Origin: Piezodorus guildinii
Lineage: Eukaryota; Arthropoda; Insecta; Hemiptera; Pentatomidae
Assembly: GCA_023052935.1 (NCBI GenBank)
Contig: CM041292.1
Coordinates: 140,457,143-140,521,142 of the forward strand
DNA: 64,000 bases
Direction: 5' to 3'
How positions within the stretch are numbered: the stretch's first letter is position 1; each line of letters starts with the position of its first letter. Below, piece after piece: positions 33,519 to 44,229 of the stretch. The notes beneath the pieces are model-generated. The model searched no databases, was not told the origin of the DNA, and worked only from the letters and a program-made list of their open reading frames with translations. Position numbers and translations under genes: made by a program.

Positions 33519-34407
33519 TCTGGTGCGGGCAACACGCGACTTTCACATACCTCCGTTTTTAAAATCGATTATAAAATTTTCAAATACAGTTAGAGATAAA
33601 AATGAGTGAAACCATTAAAGAATTAATTAAAGAAAATGTCTATAGAAACATTTGTTATATTTAAAAATCTATTATATTATTATCTAAAATAAGCATTTAG
33701 TTTTATCGGCTTCTCATCACTCTCTATTAACTTTTTATAACCTTGTGTATAAAATAATATTTTTTTCTAAAATCTTTAGCTTTCCAATGATATATTATAC
33801 GTTCATATTACTGTTCTTATGTTCAAAAACAAAAAAATGCATTAAAAAAATATTTTTTTAGTTTTATCCTTTAGTTGTTTATCTAATCCGCTCAACGTGC
33901 ATATTTAGCTGTTAATTATCAATGCTAACAAGATAATATAGTTATTTTTTTATAATCTACAGAATTAAAGGTATTTTATAGGGAAAAAAAAATTAAAAAT
34001 CGGCTTTTAAGTCCTGTCATACTATTTCAATCATAATTAAACCTACATGATATTAAAGCCTATTAAATTTTACATCGATATAGGGAATTTAATTAAATCG
34101 TTTGAGCTGTTTTTGAGAAAATCGTAAAAAGGCGAAAAATGCATGATATAAAGTAGATCTTCTGGTCAGCTGATTTTGATGAAAAAGATTCTATAACATC
34201 TAATGCTTATAGCTATCGTAAATATGAAATTTTTGTTTCATTGGACTTTTCGTTTTCGCCCGGGAGTTACCACACACACACAGACATTTTTGCGGGACTT
34301 GGTCATTTGGACCCAGGGGATCCTAAAACGAAAACTGGAATTCGAAAATTTTTACGATCGCAATACTTTCCCTTACTATATATTTCATTCATAGGTAAGT
34401 GAAAGTA
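33519..34407 (-). repeat. Family R repeat copy D (unclassified)
   Basis: Minus-oriented, well preserved. Starts TCTGGTGCGGGCAACACGCG, then ACTTTCACATACCTCCG; ends TTCATAGGTAAGTGAAAGTA. It carries the CACACACA tract and TTTTGCGGGACTTGG block. With copy C it forms an inverted pair with the TCTGG ends facing each other. Confidence 0.8.
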
Positions 34408-35105
34408 AAATGCTACATTTTTGACAGTGAAAAATACAGCTGTATTTTTGCAAATAGAATCATAAATGTATTAAACAATAGTTCTATATATTTTTTTATT
34501 TTTCAATAATTAATGAGTGATGGTGTTTGATATTGACTGACCTTCCCCATAGTAACTTAGATTATTGAATCAGATTTAGTTACGGTTTGAAAGCATGTTT
34601 TATTTATGAAGCTGGGAGAAGTGTAAACAGATTCCTATTCTATCGACTATACAAGACTCCCGCTGGTGGAAGATTCACCTCCGATGAAGGATTCAATGAT
34701 GCAAGGGCTCATTTGGGAATTTATATGCAAGGAAAACACCAGGAGCTACCCCTCACTAGGAATAATTATGCATGAGGTGTTTATTATCCGACCCTACATA
34801 ACGCTTTAATTAGTATTCATGCATTTGGAGATAAGGAGCCACGTGTATTTGCACTAGTTCCAGAGGAATCCGGTGGAGACGCATTCATAGGATGGCTGGC
34901 CCAGGTTAGGGCCTAAATTATAGAGCCTGTGGCTTATCCTGAAGGGCTGTCGAAGGGCCGGCATTGTTAGCCAACTACCTCGCCGATCGGCATTCACCTT
35001 CCACCCTCTGGCTAATCACTATTAACTGTACCTACAGATTCTTAATGAGAAAATCCGACCTTACCGGTATATGGCGATAAATTTAATATTATTTAAGTAA
35101 AGTAA
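34408..35105. other. No gene seen; GC-richer patch
   Basis: 34590-35010 is less AT-rich, with a 62-codon frame but no known motif. Possibly an unrecognised repeat. Confidence 0.3.
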
Positions 35106-35109
35106 ACCA

Positions 35110-35730
35110 CGGTTTGGCTAATTATACAGACTGTTAAACAGAAGTCTTCTCTTTCAATTGATAACAGAGATATATTTTACAAGACAGTACTTAAACCTAT
35201 GTAGACATACGGACTTGAACTTTGGGGGATAGTCAAGTTTTTAACATCAAACGCAATATTTTCAATCTAAAGTCCTCTAATCAATAGTTAATGCTCCGTT
35301 TTATGTCACAAACCATACCTTACACCACGACCTTGATATTCCATTTATTCTAGACCTAATTTCTATACCTCCAAATTCCATCAGAACCTTATTGATCACC
35401 CTAATCCTCTAGCTTACGATCATTCTGTAAGGTTGAAACGGCAGTGGCCTCGAGACATCTTGTAAATATGTATATTGGAGTTCTAGCACTGGCTAGATTC
35501 TCCACTCAATGTGCTGTATATATGAAGTTGTATATAGGTTTGAGTGATTTCTAGTCTTTGTAAACATTTTATTGAGATATTATTGTATATATATTTTATG
35601 ATAATTTTACTACTGAAAAAATATTGTATGAATGTAGTATGCATGTTATCTTTCACCACTATTAAATGTCCAAACTAGGACAGATTGTAATATTACTCAA
35701 TAAAAATTTGTCGTTCGAAAAAAAAAAAGT
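35110..35730 (+). mobile_element. Decayed Jockey-like 3' end, different subfamily
   Basis: Broken plus-strand frames resemble the RT tail (TYGLELWG-like from ACATACGGACTTGAACTTTG, NAPFYVTN-like from AATGCTCCGTTTTATGTCAC), then a 3' UTR ending with CAATAAAAATTTG and a poly(A) of about ten bases at 35719-35729. The 3' UTR is not the one seen in the 8 kb family, so this is a related but separate subfamily. Confidence 0.7.
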
Positions 35731-36000
35731 TTTACGGTCAGTCTGTAATTTTAAATATAAGATGTATTCAGTAATCAGAAGAACGTCGCACATTGCGAAA
35801 AAATAGCGAAGTAATGGCTAATGTTCTATAACTTCTGATCCACTTGAATGTGTATCCAAATCTCACGAATTTTCATTAGCTGTTCTCTTACAGTGAAGCA
35901 AATCTTAAAAAGGGGCAAACTTGGAGCACCTTGTTACCAAAAAAGGTGGTAGATTCCGCTTTGAGAACGACAATATTTCACAGGTTTTAGAAGCATAAGG
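35731..36000. other. No gene seen
   Basis: Spacer without recognised content. Confidence 0.4.
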
Positions 36001-36215
36001 GAGAGCATGAGGCTGTGTGACTAGCACGCTAGTCTACCACGGTAAAGTTCGAATCCCAATCCGGAGGGACTTTTTCAAGCATATAACTGAGTATTCTCGT
36101 ATTGTCTTTTCCTCGGGTATTTGAGTCCCGTCCACTAACTGGTCACCACTCACGAAAATATAGCGTAGGCAGTTATGACCCTATCCTATTACTTATCGAA
36201 AATCAATGAAAGATA
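36001..36215 (+). mobile_element. SINE family 1 copy (c), diverged
   Basis: GCATGAGGCTGTGTGACTAG followed by CACGCTAGTCTACCACGG, AAGTTCGAATCCCAATCCGG, GGTCACCACTCACGAAAATA and TGACCCTATCCT follows the order of the 6.25 kb copy. The A box is damaged, the B box (GTTCGAATC) survives. Confidence 0.75.
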
Positions 36216-36635
36216 TCCATATAAAGAATGGGAGAAATTTAATACTTCAGCTTTAAAGTTCAATACCATATGTCCAAATGAAATGAATATTAGTAACGTA
36301 AATGAGTTTTTTGGAAATTTCGATCATTTTTCAAGTATTTTATAATAATTTTCTTGTTGATATAATAAATAAATAAATTGATGCATTAAGAGAAATTGTA
36401 GTATTAAAGTAAATGATTTTAAGATGTACTTAACTTAATGCAAAGATGTGGATTGTGTAACCTTTATACAGCGTTAACTTTTATGTATTATTGCAATATA
36501 TTTAGTCCACTATTCACCATGAAATTTAAAATAAATGACATTTTGAAGGATGGCTTGGGCCCATCTGTCAAGATGAAAAGACAGACTCTCAACCACCGAC
36601 TGAAAGTACTGATCTTTTATCTAAATCATCAAAAT
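36216..36635. other. No gene seen
   Basis: AT-rich spacer; a 66-codon frame at 36438-36638 matches nothing I know. Confidence 0.4.
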
Positions 36636-37015
36636 TAAAAATTATACCGAAACAGAATACGTACACATACCTACTTAAACCAATATGGACTTACGCTTCA
36701 CAGATTTTTGGTTCAACAAAAAGACTCACAACAAACATTGAATAATTTCGATAAAAAATTTAACTCATAACGACAGCTTCTTGGTATGTAAACACAAAAA
36801 CCCTACATACGGACTACAATAATCAACAGTTACCGACATATACAAACACTCTAATTTGACTGATTAACAATATGTCTATGGCTGAAATGCCAGACGGAAG
36901 GAGGCTAAGAGAAGCTAGATAGAGACCTCCTTTGCTAAATTAAAGACCCTGGAAGGGGTGTTGCACTTTTCCTTCCCCACGCCTACCGTGTCTCATCTAA
37001 TCTCACATTTTTGTT
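36636..37015 (+). pseudogene. Decayed Jockey-type RT C-terminal tail
   Basis: Plus-strand reading gives LKPIWTYASQIFGSTK and, after stops, WYVNTKTLHTDYNNQQ, the pattern found near the C-terminus of Jockey-clade RTs (LKPIWTYG...WYVTNKTLHxDL). It belongs to a lineage other than the 8 kb element, whose equivalent is IRPIWTYGVELWG and APYFVTNKLIHKDL. A further open end at 36890-37010 holds the 3' UTR. Confidence 0.65.
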
Positions 37016-37398
37016 GAAGTAGAAAAAATAAAAATTCATCTCACTTTTTGTAAATAATCGCATTTCACCTTGTTATAGCTTTTCCACCAAAATCGTATAA
37101 AATTCGTCTCAAAAGGAAAAAAAAGTGATAAAATGTTTTTTTTTAATAAACGTGTTTAAATGTTTTTTCTCCAATATTTACTCCTATTAATGTGGCTTTT
37201 CGATCTTACATTCAAGGTAGTTCCTAAATTAGGTAATGTAATAATATACATTTGTTATGTTCACGATTTCATTAGGTTTCTTCCTCCTTCATTTTGGTCT
37301 AATCCTCGATGTTAATCGTGTGGTTTCCTCGTTTCGATCTGCAAATCTTAAGTTTTAAAATTAAATTAAAATAGTTTTTAGGAAGTTAACTATTTTAA
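37016..37398. other. No gene seen
   Basis: AT-rich spacer. Confidence 0.4.
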
Positions 37399-37407
37399 TG
37401 TTAAATT

Positions 37408-38576
37408 TCCCGGATCATCAGTTTGGTTTTCGAATCCATCTTCTACTATCCAGTAATGCCATCAGTGTGGTGGATGTTGTCTCGTCTTCATTGGAGCTCG
37501 GATTGTACTGCACTGGAGCCTTCCTCGATGTAGAACCGGCCTTTGACCGAGTGTGGCACCCGGAATTGCTTTACAAACTCCGTAAATTCCTTCCACCTAC
37601 ATACTTCCTCATTACCCAGTCCTATCTCACAGACAGGTCCTTCAAAGTAAATCATAATAGTTCCCATTTATCCATTTTTAATCAGTATTCTAGTGTTCCT
37701 CGGAGCAGTATTCTAGGACCCATCCTTTACACAGTTTATACAGCTGATATCCCATACCATCCTAGCACTTTCCTTTTTACCTATGCTGAAGACACTCATA
37801 TGTTATCAGTTAACACCGATCCAACTATTGCCTCCCAAACTCTTCAATCCCACATCAGAGACCTTGAAGTATGGTGTCCGAATCGGAGAATAAAAATAAA
37901 TTCCACGGAATCCCACCAAATAACCTTTACCCTTCATCGTAAACCTATGACATCCTACCCAACAGTATTCTTCAATAACCTAGGACTGCACCTAGACAAA
38001 CGTTTTACTAGAAACTCTCATACAAGACTGAAAATACAATTAACTGCCTGACGTTTTCGACAACTTCAACACTTACTGGACAAACACTCTAACCTTCCAC
38101 TTAAGTAAAAAAGGCTCATCTTCATGACTATCATAAGACCGTTATGGACTTACGGAGTTGAGATTTGTGGCTCTAATAAACCATCAAATTCTTCCCGTCC
38201 CCAATCCTTGCAATTTAAAATCCTTCGAAAAATAATCAATGCTCCTTATTTTGTCACAAATAAACTCATCCATAAAGACCTTAACGTCCCCTATGAAGCT
38301 GACTTGGCGCAAGCCAGGTACCACTCCCTTCATATAAACTCCATTCCCACTCCAATCCACTAGTTTCAACCTTTCTTCCTCTACAATCCCTGATAAACCT
38401 CCCAGGCGTCTGAAAAGAAGATGGCACCGAGACCTTCTAGTTTAGCATAGAACTGCCAATGGCTAGTATCCCCACAAGTGACTCCATAACATTTGTATCT
38501 TCTATCTTAGTTACTAAATGTATATCATTATAATTATACAGTTGTAAAAAGCAATAAATCTATTAAAAAAAAGAAT
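37408..38576 (+). mobile_element. 5'-truncated Jockey copy
   Basis: Starts inside the RT and runs to a 3' UTR ending in AGCAATAAATCTATT and an A run near 38565-38572. The 9-mer TGTTAAATT stands on both sides (37399-37407 and 38577-38585), a likely target duplication. Same family as the 8 kb element, in the opposite orientation. Confidence 0.8.
37410..38440 (+). pseudogene. Jockey RT C-terminal half, broken
   Basis: Frame 37398-38051 reads DHQFGFRIHL, VVDVVSSSLELGLYCTGAFLDVEPAFDRVW, SILGPILYTVYTADIP and TYAEDTHMLS. The catalytic YADD is changed to YAED, a mutation at one of the metal-binding aspartates. A stop near 38050 and a shift lead to 38124-38363 (IIRPLWTYGVEICGSN, APYFVTNKLIHKDLNVPY). 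The missing start, YAED and stops mean no activity is expected. Confidence 0.85.
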
Positions 38577-39904
38577 TGTTAAATTACCATATTTTAGTAT
38601 CTGAACAAAATTGCTATTAAAAAGGATTGAGAAAATATTTTGGTGAACATAAACATTATTAAAATGCAAAATCAATTGGGAGAATAACTCTGAAATGTCA
38701 ATATTATAATGGTAGCACTTTTATCGGCAATATCCAGTTACCCACCGGATTGATTAAATAAACAAACATAACTCTAAAATAAATAACAAATTCTAATGAA
38801 AATCAGATGGGACTTAATCTCAACAAGAAGGGTTGAAAGTAATTATTCATCGCTGAATAAATTTGAATATCGGTATTGCGTTTACAGGCAAGGAAGGGAT
38901 AGACGCTAAGAAATTAAACGTTGCAGGTGGAATATTGGTCCTGATTGAAAGGGCAGGGCTGCTGGGATGCCGATACGAGGACTATCTTGACAGTAACTGC
39001 CAGGATAATAAGTATTTACGGTTATGATCCAGGGAGCAGTGGCGGCTATTGGCGGTTTGGCGGGGGCGGGAAATGAGCCCTCGGGCGAGAATTTACCCGG
39101 GAAATAAACGGGACGGGCCTGGCTTCCGTTTGCTCACCGTCTCGAGTAATTAAATTTGTTTTAAATTTTCTTCCCCACACCCCCTCCCTTAACGTAGGGG
39201 AATTCCCAAGTTAATAGATTTAACCCTAAGAGGTCCTACTATGTGTAAGTATTCAATTTCTTCAACATTTCAATTTTTCCTTGTGGAATTTTTGAAAAAT
39301 ACAAGGTGAATAGTTTCCTTGTTTTATTTAAATAAAGCTGTTTATACAACTTCAACTGCTTCATATTATCATTCTGATAGAAATCAATAAATTAGAGCAG
39401 TTCCTAAAAGTTGTTTAATGACTTTGATGCATAGTTTTTTAAATTATTTACGATTAACTAATTTTATTTTTTTAATTAAAGAAATACCGAAAACACAAAG
39501 AACTCAGCGCCCTAATATAAGATATGTTGCCAAAATATTTATAGTTGTAATAGATATGATAGTTGTAAAGATATTTTATCAAATGCCATCAACATATCTA
39601 GTTAACTTTAATGATTTTTTTTTTTTTTTGTTCTTTCTATTTATATTTGTAAAAATTTAGAAAAAATCGTAATGAAACACCGTTTATTTAAAAGGGTTCT
39701 GATTTATTTCCTTGACAATTTTTTTTTTCAATTTTGTATAATCCGTTAAAATAAAACTGCGATAAAATTAGAGTTTTGTTAAATAACTAAACTGAGAGAA
39801 TTAAGGTCATTTATTACAATTTTTCTAGCTTCCTGTTTTTTGGTCATATCTTATATTTGTATACATATATATCTTTTTATAGATAAATGTGTATATTTTT
39901 TTAT

Positions 39905-39905
<1 letters not shown>
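38577..39905. other. No gene seen; GC-rich patch at 38880-39150
   Basis: 38880-39150 stands out for GC content. It includes CAGTGGCGGCTATTGGCGG at about 39037, a terminus-like sequence also echoed at 59018 (AGTGGTGGCTAG). An 80-codon frame at 39418-39660 is low-complexity. No gene supported. Confidence 0.35.

Positions 39906-39907
<2 letters not shown>

Positions 39908-39953
<46 letters not shown>
39908..39953. repeat. (TA)n microsatellite
   Basis: Uninterrupted AT dinucleotide tract. Confidence 0.9.
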
Positions 39954-39956
<3 letters not shown>

Positions 39957-40635
39957 TTTTTTTTTCATTAGTTTACAGAATTATATATTTTCTACAAATG
40001 TAATTTTTGCTTTGAAAACGCGACAATAATGCATTATCATTTTGTGGAAAATCAAACATTTCTAGTTAAGGGATTTTAGATATTTCCACTTATAAAATCC
40101 AGTGGAAAATAAGTGATACATAACCCTAGATTATTTTTATAAACACAAATTAAGATATAAATTATATACTGATAATAATATTTATTGTAATATTTTTAAT
40201 TAAATTAATCAATTATAGGCCTTGAAATTACCTTATCAATGAAAGGATATTTAAAAAAAAAAGAAAAATATCAATTGGGTATAAAAAAACACATTCAAAA
40301 CAAGAGCCATTACTCTGTGACACATAAAGCTCATGTAGGTAACCAATATCTATTAAGTAAAGCAGCACTTACGGAAATTGAATTTTCCCATTTGGCAAAT
40401 TGTTGAATACTCACGAACACCATTCATTATTGGTCTCAGATAGCTACGTTCATAATTTATTATTTCAGGTGTAAACCAACTTCTTCATATCCTCCTTGTA
40501 AGAACTACAATTGAGACGCTGATTTCCTAAAGGAAATAGTACCACTTTAGACAATTTTACAAGAAACGCGAAAAATCTGTCATTTTTGTGAATCATTAAA
40601 CTGGATAATTTAATTCTATTTTTATTAAAATCTAC
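39954..40635. other. No gene seen
   Basis: AT-rich spacer. Confidence 0.4.
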
Positions 40636-40639
40636 TGTT

Positions 40640-41065
40640 GATTTTGGTTTATTATTTTCCACAATGAACCTTTGTAACTATCCAAAAATGTTAGGTTATT
40701 GAACGATGATTTTAACTTTTCGGTTGAATCAGCCGGTAATTTATAAAATGGCGGCAAATTAAAGGTAATTTTAATTTAATAACTCAGTTGTTTTTGAAGC
40801 CGCAAACAATTATAAACAATAAAAGAAACAATCTGAAATTTTACCCATAAATAGGTCCACAACTCAGTAATTTTTGAAGATGGAGAAAAAGATGTAAAGA
40901 GTAAAACACGATAAACAGAAAAAAAAAAAAAATCTATGTATTCAATTCACCAATTATAATAGATGTGATTTCACCAAAACTCGGTTATTATTGACGATAA
41001 AGAAAAATCGAAATGATCAGCAGCTATAAACAGCTCTATAAATAGAAAACTGCTTAATAATTTGA
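40640..41065. repeat. Family T repeat, second copy
   Basis: Shares with 4690-5560, same orientation, ATGAACCTTTGTAA, ACGATGATT, AAAATGGCGGC, TTTAATAACTCAGTTGTTTT and CAACTCAGTAATTTTTGAAG (then ATGGAGAAAAA). At least three degenerate anchors (near 40780, 40857 and 40975) repeat inside it. Confidence 0.6.
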
Positions 41066-43520
41066 AGCGTTTTTTACTGCGTTAGAAATTTATTTTTCCA
41101 TATTTTTGCTCTTTTCCCAGGACGTTTTAACAATGGACATAGTACTTTTTGGAAATCATTAAAGGGGATACAGTACTTTTTAGAAGAATGTAAGACGCGC
41201 AAAAAGTCATCATAACCTTCCTCATACAAAATTACTGATAACTAACGACTTTATTATGTTCATAACTAAGTTTTCTATTTCTATGATACTAATTTGTCTA
41301 TGTTAATTACTAAAGTCTATTTTATTTTAAGAAGAAATATCTTTCCTTGATAGTTTCCTTAGTTATTAAATATTTTTCACAAACAAGGCGAATATTATAA
41401 GGACCTTATTTATTTTTGCCACTATAATAAGAAACTATGTAATTATGAACTTTTGTTTTGAACTTTAATTTACTATTTCTGTGAATTTAGCAAACGTGTT
41501 CATATTATTAACTACGTGTAAACAATATTTAACAATAGGGACTGGATTAATTAATGATTTTAAAGTTTATATTTTAGTCTTAATCATTTTCAATTTTTTT
41601 TTTTATTACGTTAGATCAGTCACGGGCTTTCGTCCCAGAAGGTCAAGAAATGATGATTCTAAACACCTTTTCTGGATCCAATAACATTAATCTAATAAAA
41701 CGTGACTCCCTGAAAATTTTTAATCTAAATCTATGTGGCCGCATGAAGAAATACTAAGAAAAAACTTTATTTAATTGAGAACCAAAGTTGCTTTAAACAA
41801 CCTAAAAACTGATGATTAGAATAAAACCATTTATGAAATTATTGCTAAATGAACCAATAAAGGTTCAGAAATTAAAGAAAACAGTAAACTGATGGTAATT
41901 TATTACGGGGTTAGGTGCTGCTGTTGTATAATACGAAATATAGCACCTATTGGAATAAAACGCAATTTTCGAACACGTTTTGTAAATTATTTGCTTTTTT
42001 TTTTAGATGCAATTTGATGGCGGATTCAGATATAAACGTTTCAATTGTTGAAGCTCTTAAATGTGGGGTTTTCTTTTATGAGATGATAGTGGTTGAAAAA
42101 GAGTAAGGTTAAGCTAGGAAAACGCACAAAATAATAAAGCAAGAAGTTACTCTTTTGTTCAACGTTTCTGTCTACTTTGCTGGCATTTATCCCACTCGGT
42201 TTTAAATCTCTTCGTTGTACTCGTTGTATAACACTTTCCTTAATTTTAATTCAAGGTTATAAAATATTTATTAAATAAACCCTGAATACTTATTAATTAC
42301 CTTATTAATACTTATAATACCTTATACTTATTAATTGCAAAATATTTAAAGTTAAAAAAAAACTTTTTTCGACAACTTATGTTATGAAAACAAGTGACTC
42401 ATCTGTTATTCACGTCTCCCCACGGCATAGTAATGCTTGAACCCTGGATTTCTTATCAATTTTTTATTTATGACTAATATATTTTTATTATCATTTCTTT
42501 AATTTCTGGTTAACATAGGTGTTGTAATTTCACGCTGATCAATGTGTTATTATCATTTTTTGTTTTGTTACCCTTTTCATCTTTACTTGTATTCACTCCT
42601 ACCCTGCCCTCGGGCCAGGGGGTAAGGGTGGGGGAATAAATGCTGAGATAAAAGCCCCCAGCACCGAGACGCTAACTCTTAATTATTTGGTAACATGTTT
42701 TGGTTTTCTGTGGTTGCAACGCGGGTTCAAAGCAACGCGCGCATACCCTCTCAGCGACCCAGATCCTTAAGCCTTTTCATCTAAATCTGATCTTCTATTA
42801 CCATATGAGTAAACGTACCATATAAAATTTTATAATCCAAGGACCATCTCCTGTATATCCTCATGTTAATATATACAATTCCTGTAATAATTTATGTAGT
42901 TTAAAACTAATTATAGTTATTAATTGAAAATCTAATCAATATTAAATTTATTGATCTTATTACCTTTATTTTACAGGTAAGAACATGTGCCCTGAAAATA
43001 CTTCTACGTTAATCTGATAAAGTAAGTATAATTTATTCTTTCCATGAAATCGAGAACAACAAAAAAAAAACGAAAATGTACTTTAATAAGCAAAAGGTAA
43101 ACCCAGTGGTGAATTGGTTGAGTAGACTTTTTCGTTTAATTAACATTTGGTCACTACACCTATTGGAGACCCTTCATCTGTTTCGATAACTGGATAATTT
43201 TTGTAATACATTCCGTATATAAGAACTCTAAATATATAATTATATTATAATTATGACTTATTCCATTCAGTAATTGCTGATTACTTTGGGTTTTTTTTTT
43301 TAATCCTCCATCTTTGTTTGTATTATAATAAACGGATATATTTACATGGTAATCAGCAGGATACTCTAAGGTATTTCAAGGTTTTTAATGGCATTTTAGG
43401 ATTACAAACGACAAGATTGCTTAATAAGGAAATGAGCTTATGTTGGATTTCGTCTTTGGCCGAGTGATATTAATTTTATATCTATATATTATGCCCATAT
43501 GTTCTCGATATTCGCGGTCT
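41066..43520. other. No gene seen
   Basis: AT-rich except a GC-rich patch at about 42595-42780 with C- and G-runs (CCTCGGGCCAGGGGG). Frames of 60-70 codons without motifs. Nothing recognised. Confidence 0.4.
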
Positions 43521-43524
43521 TATC

Positions 43525-44200
43525 ATTTTCGACGAATCTATGTTTTGACATGATATCCTGACTAACAGTATCCTTCAATTACACCCTCCTGATTCCTGTT
43601 GAACATATCCTATATCTAGGAATCTACCTTGACAAACGTCTTACTTATTAGCATCCTCATACAAAACTGATACAAACAACTGCCCGACTTTCTCGAATAC
43701 TACAATACTTGCTGGACAAGCGTTCAAATCTTTTACTTAAACACAAAAAGCTTATTTACATGGCTATCATAACACGAATGTGGACCTATTGCTTAAAGAG
43801 CTTTGGGATTCTTCTAAACAACCGATTTCTTCTCGAATCTAGTCGTTACAGTCCAAATCCCCAAGTGAAATCCTGGATGCTCTTTACTTAGTTACGAATA
43901 CTCATCCATAATAACCATAGTGTTCGTTATGTAGCAGAATTGGGCCGAACCTGGTTTTAGTCGGCTCATGATAAACTCCAATCCCACATCAACCCACTTG
44001 TTTTAATCCTTGCATCCTTTACAGTTCGTGATAATCCTTCGAGGAGCCTGAATAGCAGATTATTCCTGGACCTCCTGATTTAGCATTTTTTGGATTGCTA
44101 CCAATGGGTTGTTCCACTACATATCATGACTTAGTTTAATATTTTCTTACATTTACTAGATGTATTCCATAGTACAGTTGTGGATTTCAATATATATATA
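43525..44200 (+). mobile_element. Decayed Jockey 3' end
   Basis: Plus-strand copy of the RT tail and 3' UTR parallel to 8885-8210 of the full element: CTATATCTAGGAATCTACCT, GACAAACGTCTTAC, CTTGCTGGACAAGCGTTCAA and AAACTCCAATCCCACATC. Stops and a frameshift throughout. It ends near the ACAGTTGTGGATTTCAATAT motif, without a good poly(A). Confidence 0.8.
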
Positions 44201-44218
44201 AAGAATAGAATAGAAAAA

Positions 44219-44229
44219 TAATTTTTATT
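44219..44229. repeat. Target-site duplication, left
   Basis: TAATTTTTATT, repeated at 46062-46072 around the LINE. Confidence 0.6.
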
